From assembly GCA_964609625.1 (NCBI GenBank), contig CAZSRS010000005.1, positions 62,001 to 126,000 of the forward strand: a stretch of 64,000 nucleotides of DNA. The letters are read 5' to 3'. Under the pieces are notes generated by a model that was not told where the DNA came from, did not search any database, and saw only the letters and a list, made by a program, of their open reading frames with translations. Positions within the stretch are counted from its first letter, which is position 1, and every line of letters begins with the position of its first letter. The stretch is from G963674665 sp964609625 (GTDB taxonomy: Bacteria > Desulfobacterota > Desulfovibrionia > Desulfovibrionales > Desulfovibrionaceae). Of this stretch, positions 37,539 to 45,716 are shown in pieces. The position numbers were made by a program, and so were the translations under genes.

Positions 37539-38570
37539 TTATGCACTGACTGCCAGCATGCGTTCCAACGCTGTGCGGGCAGGATCGGCGATATTATCGG
37601 ACACGCTGACTCTCGGAACCGGAGGTGCGTTGTCCGCCAGCCCCGAAACCAGGGCTTCCAACTTTTCCGTGGTCACCTTGGCCATGTTTGAGCAGGCAAG
37701 TTCCGCCAGGGGCAGGATGGTTTTTTGAGCGGCGTATCGTTGCGCAAGGCGGTGGACCAGATTGATCTCCGTGCCCACATAGATCACGCTTCCTGGTTTC
37801 GCCTCCGCGGCGTAGCGGATGATATGCGAGGTGGAGCCGGCGCTGTCCGCGGCCTTGACCACCTCTGGGGGGCATTCCGGGTGCACCACCACCTTGGCGT
37901 CGGGATGTCGCTCACGGGCGGTATGGATCTGACCGGTGCGGAATCCGAAATGGATGGCGCAGCAGCCTGGCCAGATGAGCAGCTTATGATGCGAGGTTGC
38001 CCGTGGGGATACCAGCTCGCCGTTGCGGCGGATGTCCAGGACCAGTCTCTGCCGAGGTGGTATGCCCATCTTGTCCGCGGTGTTCATGGCCAGGTTCTTG
38101 TCCGGCAGGAAGAGCACGGCGTCGCCTTGCTCCATGGCCCATGCCAGCATTTTGGGGGCGTTGGCCGAAGTACAGACGGAGCCGCCGTGTGCGCCACAGA
38201 TGGCCTTCACGGCGGCCGAGGAGTTCACGTAGGTCAGGGGGATCACCTTTGCGCCTCCGGCACCGAGGCGCTTGAGCATGTTTTCCACCAGCGGCGCGGG
38301 TGCCATCTCGGACATGACACATTTGGCGTCGGGTGCGGGGATGTATACGTGCTGGTCGGGTGAGGCGATAATGGCCGCAGATTCGGCCATGAAGAACACA
38401 CCGCAGAAAAGGATGTTCTTGGCCGTGATTTCCGGGATGCGGCGCGCCAGTTCCAGGGAGTCGCCCACGTAATGGGCCTGCTTGACCACGGCGTCGGCCT
38501 GGTAGTGGTGGGCCATGATCACGAGGCCGTTGTCCACGACTGGAGACTGGGATAGTTTCTGGGAGTTCAA
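37539..38570 (-). CDS. nadA: NadA, quinolinate synthase
   Basis: 343 residues from a TTG at 38570, preceded by CGGAGGC and overlapping the nadC stop by four bases. [4Fe-4S] enzyme with the family motifs IMAHHYQADAVV, YVGDSLELAR, FCGVFFMAESAAI, PDAKCVMSEM, TYVNSSAAVKA, VVHPECPPEVV and GSTSHIIRY. Three conserved cysteines are present (Cys in DAKCVM, HPECP and ELACSN). It condenses iminoaspartate with DHAP. Much longer in-frame extension upstream is antisense noise over nadC. Confidence 0.95.
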   Translation of the reverse strand: MNSQKLSQSPVVDNGLVIMAHHYQADAVVKQAHYVGDSLELARRIPEITAKNILFCGVFFMAESAAIIASPDQHVYIPAPDAKCVMSEMAPAPLVENMLKRLGAGGAKVIPLTYVNSSAAVKAICGAHGGSVCTSANAPKMLAWAMEQGDAVLFLPDKNLAMNTADKMGIPPRQRLVLDIRRNGELVSPRATSHHKLLIWPGCCAIHFGFRTGQIHTARERHPDAKVVVHPECPPEVVKAADSAGSTSHIIRYAAEAKPGSVIYVGTEINLVHRLAQRYAAQKTILPLAELACSNMAKVTTEKLEALVSGLADNAPPVPRVSVSDNIADPARTALERMLAVSA

Positions 38571-39493
38571 GAAGCCTCCGGTGAGCCGTGTATGCGAGTG
38601 GTCTCTGGGGCAAGTTTTTCGACTCTCATGCTGATGTCCATGGAGCGCGCCCCGTGGGTGATGCGCCCCACGGAGATGAAATCCGCGCCCAGGCCGCCGA
38701 GCTGGGCAAGATTGGCCAAGTGCACGCCGCCGCTGATTTCCGTCTCGATGCCGGGAGGGATGCGTTGCAGGCATGCGGCGATACCCTCCGGCGTCATGTT
38801 GTCGAGCATGATGCGGGCAACCCCGGCCGCCACGGCCGCGTCCACGTCCGATGCGTCCCGGCACTCCACCTCGATGGGCGGGCAACGGGACAGGGCTTGC
38901 CGCAGTTTTTCCACGGCAGCCTGGATGGAGCCGGCCTGGTCGATGTGGTTGTCCTTGAGCATGAGCATTTCTTCGAGATTCTTGCGGTGATTGTGCCCTC
39001 CACCGACGAGTACGGCGTATTTCTCGGGATAACGCAGTCCGGGCAAAGTCTTGCGGGTGTCGAGAAGCCTGGTGCGCGAGCCGGCAAGGGCGTCGGCGTA
39101 GTGTCTGGTCAGCGTGGCGATGCCCGAGAGGTGGCAGAGGAAGTTGAGGATAACGCGCTCGGCCTTGAGTAGCAAGCGGGCCTGCCCACGCAATTGAGCC
39201 AGGAGTTCACCTGTGGAGGTGGTTGCGCCGTCCTGCCGCAGCAACCGGACGGTATAGGGGGCCTGGGGAGCGAATCCCGCGGCGCAACGTTCCAGGATGA
39301 TGGAGACAAGAGGCAGTCCGGCCACGACCATCTCGTCCTTGGCCACGATGTCCGCCGCGAGCAGTTCATCCTCGGGGAACAGACTGTCGGAGGTGAGGTC
39401 TTCGCCATCCTCGGTCAGGGCCAGGTCGATGGCGCAGAGCGTGAAGCGCCTTGCTGGGCCGCGGAAGAAAGTCGGAAAAATATCTTTGTGCAT
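38567..39493 (-). CDS. nadC: NadC, nicotinate-nucleotide pyrophosphorylase (quinolinate phosphoribosyltransferase)
   Basis: 308 residues. N-terminal domain with EDGEDLTSDSLFP, then LNFLCHLSGIATLTRHY, RLLDTRKTLPGLRYPEKYAV, GGGHNHRKNLEEMLMLKDNHI and VECRDASDVDAAV, with the barrel ending ISGGVHLANL. All PRPP- and quinolinate-binding arginines and lysines of the family appear present. First gene of the NAD operon nadC-nadA-nadB. The divergent spacer to mgtE contains a compact GC-rich hairpin that may be regulatory. Confidence 0.96.
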   Translation of the reverse strand: MHKDIFPTFFRGPARRFTLCAIDLALTEDGEDLTSDSLFPEDELLAADIVAKDEMVVAGLPLVSIILERCAAGFAPQAPYTVRLLRQDGATTSTGELLAQLRGQARLLLKAERVILNFLCHLSGIATLTRHYADALAGSRTRLLDTRKTLPGLRYPEKYAVLVGGGHNHRKNLEEMLMLKDNHIDQAGSIQAAVEKLRQALSRCPPIEVECRDASDVDAAVAAGVARIMLDNMTPEGIAACLQRIPPGIETEISGGVHLANLAQLGGLGADFISVGRITHGARSMDISMRVEKLAPETTRIHGSPEAS

Positions 39494-39544
39494 GGTGCTT
39501 TCAGGTTAAAAGCTAATGTGGTAGAACCTCGGTGTTGTGCGGGG

Positions 39545-39561
39545 GGGCGCTCGGAGCGCCC
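39545..39561. promoter_or_regulatory. Compact perfect hairpin/operator-like palindrome in the nadC-mgtE spacer
   Basis: GGGCGCT at 39545-39551 and AGCGCCC at 39555-39561 around a three-base loop, in the 111-base divergent region. It could be a binding site for a dimeric repressor or an RNA hairpin in the nadC leader. The regulator is unknown. Confidence 0.45.
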
Positions 39562-39604
39562 TGTCTGGTTCACGGGACACTGATAAAGCGGATAGTTTAT
39601 TGTG

Positions 39605-41005
39605 ATGCAGGAAAAAAAGCAAACTCCGGAACAGCCCGAAATCCGACGTGCCGACGAACACGTGCCTGTTTCGTCCGGAGTCGAGTCCGTGATCCCGGCC
39701 AACGCACCTGAAGCTGACATCGTGCGCAGCGTCGAGGACCTGGAAGCCATCCACCCGGCCGATGTCGCCGACCACCTTGAGAAGCTCGACACACAGGAGC
39801 AGGTGGCCTGGGTCGGGCAGTTGCCGGTTGAATCCGCTGCCGCGGCTCTGGAGGAAATGGAGGGGTACCAGCGAGCGGAACTTCTGGAAAAGCTGGAAAC
39901 GGGCTTGGCCGCGCGCATCATGTCCGAAATGTCCCCGGACGACGCGGCCGACGCCCTGGACGAACTGGATGAGGAGCATCGCGCCGACCTGCTCAGGCGT
40001 CTGAAAAAGGAAGACGCGGCGTTGCTCAGGCGTCTGATGCGTTTTGATCCGGATTCGGCCGGCGGCGTTATGACCACCGAATGCCTGGTTCTGGATCACC
40101 GTCTTTCCGCGGATCAGGCCATCACCTACATCCGCAAGGTGATCGAGGACAAGGAGATACCCTACTATACCTATCTCGTAGACGAGAACGACCGACTCGT
40201 GGGCGTGCCGTCGTTGCGTGACATCCTCCTGAGTCGCCCCGGCACCCTGCTCAAGGATCTGGTCAAGGGCAAGAACCTCATCGCCGTCCACTTCGACGTG
40301 GACAAGGAAGAGGTGGCGCACCAGATGCGTCACTACAACTTCCTGGCCCTGCCGGTGATCGATTACGATGGCAAGTTCCTGGGCGTGGTCACCCATGACG
40401 ACGTCATGGATATCATCCACGAGGAAGCCAGCGAGGACATGCTCGGCATGGTGGGCGCGGGCCAGGACGAGACCGTGGACACTCCCTGGCGTTCCTCGGT
40501 GCTCAAGCGTCTGCCCTGGCTGTGCATCAACATGCTCAACTCCGGGGTCGCGGCGTATGTCGTCCATCTCTTCGAGGGCACCATCTCCCAGATGGCCATC
40601 CTGGCCGCGCTCATGCCCATCGTGGCCAACCAGGCAGGCAATACCGGGCAACAGTCCCTGGCGGTGATCATCCGGCAGCTGGCAATGGAGCGCTTCGACC
40701 GCAAACGCATCTGGTTCGCCGTGCTTAGGGAGGCCAAAGTGGGACTGGCCAACGGCCTGATCATCGGCCTGCTCGTGCTGTTGCTGGTCTTTGCCGTGAC
40801 CCACAAACCCAAGCTGGCTCAGGTCATGTCCATGGCCCTTGGCCTGAATATGTTTTTGGGCGCCGTGGCCGGCGCCTCCATCCCCTTGATACTCAAGGGC
40901 ATGGGTCGTGATCCGGCCCAGGCCTCAAGCATCTTTCTGACCACCATTACCGACTCCGCGGGATTTCTTTTTTTCCTGGGATTGGCCACACTTTTACTGT
41001 TCTGA
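39605..41005 (+). CDS. mgtE: MgtE, magnesium transporter
   Basis: 466 residues from the ATG at 39605 (a GTG at 39602 is equally open). Order: an N-terminal superhelical MgtE_N domain (IHPADVADHLEKL, MSPDDAADALDEL), two CBS domains (PYYTYLVDENDRLVGVPSLR, ALPVIDYDGKFLGVV), then five membrane helices with LAALMPIVANQAGNTGQQSL, the conserved pore segment. Cytoplasmic domains gate the channel by Mg2+ in studied homologues. The first 50 residues are a variable acidic leader. It converges with the next gene, overlapping by 12 bases. Confidence 0.95.
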   Translation: MQEKKQTPEQPEIRRADEHVPVSSGVESVIPANAPEADIVRSVEDLEAIHPADVADHLEKLDTQEQVAWVGQLPVESAAAALEEMEGYQRAELLEKLETGLAARIMSEMSPDDAADALDELDEEHRADLLRRLKKEDAALLRRLMRFDPDSAGGVMTTECLVLDHRLSADQAITYIRKVIEDKEIPYYTYLVDENDRLVGVPSLRDILLSRPGTLLKDLVKGKNLIAVHFDVDKEEVAHQMRHYNFLALPVIDYDGKFLGVVTHDDVMDIIHEEASEDMLGMVGAGQDETVDTPWRSSVLKRLPWLCINMLNSGVAAYVVHLFEGTISQMAILAALMPIVANQAGNTGQQSLAVIIRQLAMERFDRKRIWFAVLREAKVGLANGLIIGLLVLLLVFAVTHKPKLAQVMSMALGLNMFLGAVAGASIPLILKGMGRDPAQASSIFLTTITDSAGFLFFLGLATLLLF

Positions 41006-41749
41006 CGTACCACCGCTTTCCCTCCGCAAATCAGCTTTGGATATCCGCCCCTCGAATGTCTGCGACGACTGCGGGATGAAGCGCTTGGCCAGATAGATGA
41101 ACGGGGTGTCCATTGCCGCCACCACCAGCTTCACCAGGTAGGTGGTCAGGAGGATTTCCAGCCAGACGCTCCTGGGAAATACACCGATGAAGGCGATGGC
41201 GCAGAAGATCGTGCTGTCCAGCAGTTGTGAGACCATGGTGCTCAAGTTGTTGCGCAGCCAGAGGTGGCGCCCTTGGGTGCGTTCTTTCCAGAAATGGAAG
41301 GCCCAGATATCGTGCAACTGGGAGATGAGGTAGGCGGTCATGCTGGCCACGGCCAAGCGCGGGAGCAGCCCGAAGATGGCCTGCAGATGTGGATCGGCGA
41401 AGTCGCTGGTCGCGGGGATGAACCGCAGGGCGATCTGCATGTAGACCGTGGCCAGAACCAGGGCCACGAAGCCCAGCAGGACGGCCTTGCGGGCACGTTC
41501 CTTGCCGTAATACTCCCCGAGCAGGTCGGTGGAGAGGAACACGCTGGCGTAGAGGATGTTACCCAAGGTGGTGGTCAGACCGAAGAGTTCCACAGTCTTG
41601 AGCACCTGGATGTTGCAGAGGATTAGATTGAAAACGATCAGGCCGTAGAGCCCGACGCCTCCGAAGTACCTGAAGACCACCAGAACCATGGTCAGATCGA
41701 CAAGGGCGAAGGCTATCCAGAGCAGTTCATTGGTCATGGGGAAATCCAT
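40994..41749 (-). CDS. YhhQ/VUT-family queuosine precursor transporter
   Basis: About 251 residues from the ATG at 41749 (ATG 41737 possible). Six hydrophobic segments with the DUF165 motifs LCNIQVLKTVELFGL, FLSTDLLGEYYGKERARKAVLLGF, QLHDIWAFHFWKERT and LDSTIFCAIAFIGV. Family members import preQ0/preQ1-type precursors for tRNA queuosine. No queuosine biosynthesis gene is near. The upstream leader is structured, but I do not recognise a known preQ1 riboswitch. Confidence 0.88.
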   Translation of the reverse strand: MDFPMTNELLWIAFALVDLTMVLVVFRYFGGVGLYGLIVFNLILCNIQVLKTVELFGLTTTLGNILYASVFLSTDLLGEYYGKERARKAVLLGFVALVLATVYMQIALRFIPATSDFADPHLQAIFGLLPRLAVASMTAYLISQLHDIWAFHFWKERTQGRHLWLRNNLSTMVSQLLDSTIFCAIAFIGVFPRSVWLEILLTTYLVKLVVAAMDTPFIYLAKRFIPQSSQTFEGRISKADLRRESGGTSEQ

Positions 41750-41836
41750 TGCGTTGATGTGGTTGCGAGGGGCCGCGGACGCCCGATGCCAGAGCATCCA
41801 TGCGCACGGGGAGTCACCGTGCCGGGACAGCACAAC
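41750..41836 (-). promoter_or_regulatory. Structured leader upstream of the queuosine-type transporter
   Basis: Read on the minus strand it holds two hairpins in tandem: GCACGG/CCGTGC and GATGC/GCATC. Because transporters of this family are often riboswitch-controlled, this leader is worth noting, but it does not match the preQ1 consensus features I know. Confidence 0.25.
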
Positions 41837-41837
41837 C

Positions 41838-41873
41838 GAAAACGGCCCGTGCCGCTGTCGTGGCTCGGGCCGT
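41838..41873 (-). terminator. Terminator-like hairpin after the FHA/TPR gene
   Basis: On the minus strand an 8-bp stem (ACGGCCCG / CGGGCCGT, at 41866-41873 and 41842-41849) is followed by TTTTC. It starts 26 bases after the stop of the FHA/TPR gene. The T-tract is short. Confidence 0.65.
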
Positions 41874-41899
41874 CGTTATGGTTGGTTGCGGCCGTGCTG

Positions 41900-43384
41900 T
41901 CAATCCTTGGAGCGGGGCAGGAGCGCGGGGTAGGAATCGATTTTGTTTCGCGCCTTCAGCAGATACTCGTCCTGCGGAACGATGGATAGGGTTCGCACGG
42001 CTTCCCGCCATTTTTTCATGGCCATCTCGGTCTGCCCCAGATCTTCGTAGACCAAGCCCTCCTGGTACAGTTCCTTACCTTTCTGGGATATGGCCGGCAT
42101 GAGCCGATCAATCTGCGCGATCGCCGCCTTGTGGTCGGGGTAGACCTCCAGAACGGCGCGCCACGCTTGCAGGGCCTCGATGGGATTGTCCTTGGCCAGC
42201 AGTTCTTCTCCGCGTTTGAAGTCCTTCTGGGTCATGTCGATCAATTTCTGCTCAAGCTCCACGGCAAGGCGCTTGGCGGTTTCGGTCTCCTCGCACTCGA
42301 CATCGAGCGAGAGGAGGTACAAGAACTCGCGCAGGGCGTGGTAGAGCTGGTTTTCGTCCAGGTACTGCATGGCCTTGGCATGGGAATGCTTGACCTTTGC
42401 CAGGGCTTGCTCCTGCCGGGCGGCGAATTCATCCTGCACCACCTGTTGTTCCTCAAGGGCTTGTTGCACGTCGGCCAGGAGCCTGATCAAATCCGGGTGG
42501 TCGGGTGCGAGTTCCAGAGCCTTGTGCAGGACCTCCTTGGCCTTGACATAGTTCTTGGTGGCGAAGAGCACGTTGGCGTCCGTGAACAAGGGGTTGAGTT
42601 GCTCCCTGAGTTCCCGGGCGCGTTTCTCAGCTTGTTCCTTGCGCTCCTCTTCCTTGTGGATGAAGGCCTCTGTCTCGGCCAGCAAATTTCTGGCCTCGAC
42701 ATTGTCCGGCTCGAGTTCCAGCACCCGTTTGAAGCGGCTCCGGGCCTGAACGTAGTCGCGGCTCTCCAGGAACTGTTTGCCCTGGGTAAGATGTTCCGAA
42801 ACATTACCCTCCTGGACCGCGCCCTGGATTCCTCCATGTTCTGCCCTTTCTTGCTTCGCCACGGATTGTGACGGCGATTCCTTTTCCGAGGGCAGCATGG
42901 CCACGACCAGGGCAGCCAGGGCAAAGACCGGGAGCAGGACGTAGATGACCATGCGCACCTTGTTGGGTTTGCCCTCGGTATTGCCCGTCGCCGCGCCGAT
43001 GCGCACACGCAGCGTGCTTTCCCCGATGTGGAGCACGTCACCGTCCTCGAGGGGGGCGCTCGAGAGGGCCTTGTCGCCCAGCAACACGGGGTTGTTCTTG
43101 TCCAGGGTCGTGGCCACGAAGGTATTGCCCTTGTGCTCGATGCGCAGATGCTGTCTGGAAACCGTCTTGTCGTCGATGACAAGATCGCAGTCCACCTGAC
43201 TGCCCACCAGAACCCTGTCGTCGAAGGCGAAGGCCTGGCCTTTGGACGGCCCCTCGACGACTTCGAGCAGGGCGCGTTTCTCCTTTTGAAAGGGCTGCCG
43301 AGTGTTGGTGACCTGGGTCGTGTCCACGGCATCGGTCCTGAATTCCTGGGTCCCGCCTGAAATGGTGTCGTCGCCGATCATCAT
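41900..43384 (-). CDS. FHA-domain and TPR membrane protein
   Basis: 494 residues from the ATG at 43384 (GGAGAAGCA site). Residues about 30-120 are an FHA domain (VLVGSQVDCDLVIDDKTVS, then SRQHLRIEHKG, ending DVLHIGESTLRVRI), which in other proteins reads phosphothreonine. A membrane helix follows near 150 (MVIYVLLPVFALAALVVAML), then a long alpha-helical region with TPR-like units (LTQGKQFLESRDYVQARSRF, ATKNYVKAKEVLHKALEL). The FHA part is cytoplasmic and the TPR part probably periplasmic, as in some type III/VI and pilus-assembly scaffold proteins. The TPR units show charged coiled-coil character. No kinase is adjacent. Confidence 0.88.
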   Translation of the reverse strand: MMIGDDTISGGTQEFRTDAVDTTQVTNTRQPFQKEKRALLEVVEGPSKGQAFAFDDRVLVGSQVDCDLVIDDKTVSRQHLRIEHKGNTFVATTLDKNNPVLLGDKALSSAPLEDGDVLHIGESTLRVRIGAATGNTEGKPNKVRMVIYVLLPVFALAALVVAMLPSEKESPSQSVAKQERAEHGGIQGAVQEGNVSEHLTQGKQFLESRDYVQARSRFKRVLELEPDNVEARNLLAETEAFIHKEEERKEQAEKRARELREQLNPLFTDANVLFATKNYVKAKEVLHKALELAPDHPDLIRLLADVQQALEEQQVVQDEFAARQEQALAKVKHSHAKAMQYLDENQLYHALREFLYLLSLDVECEETETAKRLAVELEQKLIDMTQKDFKRGEELLAKDNPIEALQAWRAVLEVYPDHKAAIAQIDRLMPAISQKGKELYQEGLVYEDLGQTEMAMKKWREAVRTLSIVPQDEYLLKARNKIDSYPALLPRSKD

Positions 43385-43741
43385 TGCTTCTCCACGAGTT
43401 CCTCGCATTTGTATCCTGCTTCCTTGCACCGTTCGTCTTGCTTGCTTCCACTGCATTACGCCATCATGTTTCGTTCACTTCTGCCTTCCTCGCGGCGCAT
43501 GGAGTTATTGGACAGAAGCCGTTGCTGGTGGTGATTGTCTACCCATTCGCCGAGTTCCTCCCACCACCAGGATATTGTGTTCGATGCGAAGTGAAACGCC
43601 CCCCCTGGGGGAGTGCTCCCCGTGACGCGTTTCGTTCGTAACCGAGTATGGCGCAGGATCATGTCGTAATCAAGAAGCAATCACCTGACTCTTGGAGCCG
43701 CGTCCTTGCCCTTGGTACTCATTCGTTGTATAGATTTCCGC
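43385..43741. promoter_or_regulatory. 357-base divergent gap with nested hairpin
   Basis: GAAACGC (43593-43599) and GCGTTTC (43627-43633) close a region that itself contains a GGGGAGTGCTCCCC stem. It lies in the leader of the FHA/TPR gene and/or the outer-membrane-protein gene. No gene is supported in the gap and no promoter is clear. Confidence 0.45.
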
Positions 43742-44629
43742 ATGCCCTCGGCCTTTATCCGGACCCTTTTCCTTTGCTGTGTATTCCTGATTCTCTTCCC
43801 CATCTTCTTCGGAAGCGCGGCGTTCGGGCAGCACTGGGGCGGGTTCCTGCACGAGAGACTGCACCTGGGCGTCACGGGTCGGTACCTCCAGTGCAACAGT
43901 CTCATCGAGCCTTACGCTTTTTCCCCGGTGGCGGGGCGGCTGCCCCCGGATACCGGCTGGAGGCGCACCTGGAGCCAGCAGGACTGGTACGCCAGCCTGC
44001 GTTTCGACCCCCTGGTCCACGAGCACCTAGCCCTCGGGCTGGGCCTGCATTTGGGCGTCAGCCAGGGGCGGTTCAGTGCCCGCAAGACCGACGGCTCCTT
44101 CACCGAGACTTGGCGTACCGAGCCTGCCCTGCTCTGGGGGCCTTTCGCCGAACTGGAACTCCGTGCCGCGCCGGATTCCGGCCCTTTTCTCGAACTGCGC
44201 TACGATCTGTTCATGGCCCAGGCTGGAGAGCGTAGCGAGAGCATCATCAGCCGCCCAGGCCAGGCGTTCGATCCAGACCACCGCCACGCCCACTTCCGTT
44301 GGACCCGCCATGAAGGCACCCTGGCCGCGGGCTGGCGCTTCGAGACGGCATTGGGTGTCATCGCGCCCAAGGCCGGAGCGCGCTGGCGCCATTTCAAGCT
44401 CGCCAAGCGTCTCAGCCATGCCATTCCGCTCACTGACCCCCTGGTTGCGGATGCGGACTTCGCGCTGGCGCTCAATGCCGTACCCAGCGAGTACCGCTAC
44501 GGCCTGAGTTCGCGCCTGGCGCCCCTGCTGGGGGTGCACTGGCGTCTCTCGCCCCATGTTGTCCTGGAGGCCGCGGCCATCCTCTCCCGCGACCAGGATT
44601 TTTCCTTGAGCCTTTCTCTTTCACTCTAA
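43742..44629 (+). CDS. Predicted outer-membrane beta-barrel protein
   Basis: 295 residues from the ATG at 43742; an earlier ATG at 43706 would bury the signal peptide. Signal peptide MPSAFIRTLFLCCVFLILFP with cleavage near AFG-QH. The rest alternates polar and hydrophobic residues with aromatic girdles (RFDPLVHEHLALGLGLHLGV, GPFAELELRAAP, GPFLELRYDLFM). It looks like a small porin-like or OmpW-like barrel, but the C-terminus (SLSLSLSL) lacks the usual terminal Phe/Trp. I do not recognise a named family. It is 31 bases ahead of a YchJ-like gene. Confidence 0.65.
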   Translation: MPSAFIRTLFLCCVFLILFPIFFGSAAFGQHWGGFLHERLHLGVTGRYLQCNSLIEPYAFSPVAGRLPPDTGWRRTWSQQDWYASLRFDPLVHEHLALGLGLHLGVSQGRFSARKTDGSFTETWRTEPALLWGPFAELELRAAPDSGPFLELRYDLFMAQAGERSESIISRPGQAFDPDHRHAHFRWTRHEGTLAAGWRFETALGVIAPKAGARWRHFKLAKRLSHAIPLTDPLVADADFALALNAVPSEYRYGLSSRLAPLLGVHWRLSPHVVLEAAAILSRDQDFSLSLSLSL

Positions 44630-44660
44630 TCTTCCCCATTGCCTGCAAGGAGGCCGATGT

Positions 44661-45164
44661 ATGGAGTTGTGTCCCTGCGGATCGAATCTGGAGTTCATGA
44701 CCTGCTGCGCCCCCCTGCTATCCGGAGAGGGCCACGCGGCCACGGCCGAGGCCCTGATGCGTTCCCGCTATGTTGCCTTTGTGTGCAACGACATGCCCTA
44801 TCTGCGGCGTACCCTGGACGAGAGCAAGCGCCCCGGCTTCGATGCCAAGGACGTGGAGCGCTGGAACAAAGGCGTGGTTTGGCAGGGCCTGCGTATCCTC
44901 TCCACCACCGCTGGGGGCGAGTCGGACAGCGCCGGAGAGGTGGAGTTCACCGCCAGCTTCGAGCAACAGGGCAGGGAGTACGAGTTGCACGAGCGCGGCA
45001 GGTTCCGCAAGGTCGAGGAGCGCTGGTACTATGTGGAAGGCAAGGCCGACCGCTGTCCCAAGCAGGGGAGCGCACCGGTGGTCCGGGAAGCGCCCAAGGT
45101 GGGGCGCAACGCCCCCTGCCCGTGCGGCAGTGGCAAGAAGTTCAAGAAATGCTGCGGCGCGTAG
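44661..45164 (+). CDS. YchJ-like protein with SEC-C zinc motifs at both ends
   Basis: 167 residues. SEC-C motifs sit at both termini: CPCGSNLEFMTCCAPLLSG at residue 4 and CPCGSGKKFKKCC at the end. Between them is the YchJ/NTF2-like domain with ALMRSRYVAFVCNDMPYLRRT. SEC-C motifs bind zinc and in SecA contact SecB; the function of YchJ proteins is not established. The strong AAGGAGG site supports the ATG. Confidence 0.9.
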   Translation: MELCPCGSNLEFMTCCAPLLSGEGHAATAEALMRSRYVAFVCNDMPYLRRTLDESKRPGFDAKDVERWNKGVVWQGLRILSTTAGGESDSAGEVEFTASFEQQGREYELHERGRFRKVEERWYYVEGKADRCPKQGSAPVVREAPKVGRNAPCPCGSGKKFKKCCGA

Positions 45165-45176
45165 TCCGTAGGCCCG

Positions 45177-45551
45177 CTATATGCCAAGAATGCTGATGCC
45201 CGCGAGGGCCATGAACACGAAGGCCAGCAGCACCAGTACCACCCACTGCATGAACCAGAGCAGCAGCGCGTGCCCCCAACCGATGTGGTAGATGGACTTG
45301 AGCACCCAGAGGGTGGCGATGAGGCTGAGCAGCAAGGCGATGAAGGTGCCGGCGATGGGCAGCATGGAGAGCACCACGGAGAGCGCGGCGGAAAGGATGG
45401 CGTTGGCCAGGAAGGCCGTGACGGCCTTGCCGAAGGTGGCGCGGGGCACTCCAGAGAATTTAGCCGCCAGGTGCAGCAGCAGGGAACCGATGAAAATACC
45501 GGCCAGGACCACCAGAAGTGCCGTGAACAACACGCCGCCTGCGAGATTCAT
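45177..45551 (-). CDS. Small membrane protein of unknown function
   Basis: 124 residues, nearly all hydrophobic, with about four membrane helices (LFTALLVVLAGIFIGSLLLH, FLANAILSAALSVVLSML, FIALLLSLIATLWVL, LLWFMQWVVLVLLAFVFMAL). It is preceded by AAGGAGG at ideal spacing, which supports translation. No known family is evident. It is convergent with the YchJ-like gene, leaving 12 bases. Confidence 0.75.
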   Translation of the reverse strand: MNLAGGVLFTALLVVLAGIFIGSLLLHLAAKFSGVPRATFGKAVTAFLANAILSAALSVVLSMLPIAGTFIALLLSLIATLWVLKSIYHIGWGHALLLWFMQWVVLVLLAFVFMALAGISILGI

Positions 45552-45716
45552 GGTGCCTCCTTGTGATTGGCAGTGAATCCAGTTGGTTCGACTTTTTCTG
45601 GATCAATTCAAGACGATTCGGAAAGTCAAGAAATCGTCTAAAGAATTGCCAGCTTTGTTCACGAAAATTTCCAGCAATACTCTTGCCTAGCCCTCGTGCC
45701 CAGAAAGGAAGCGGCG

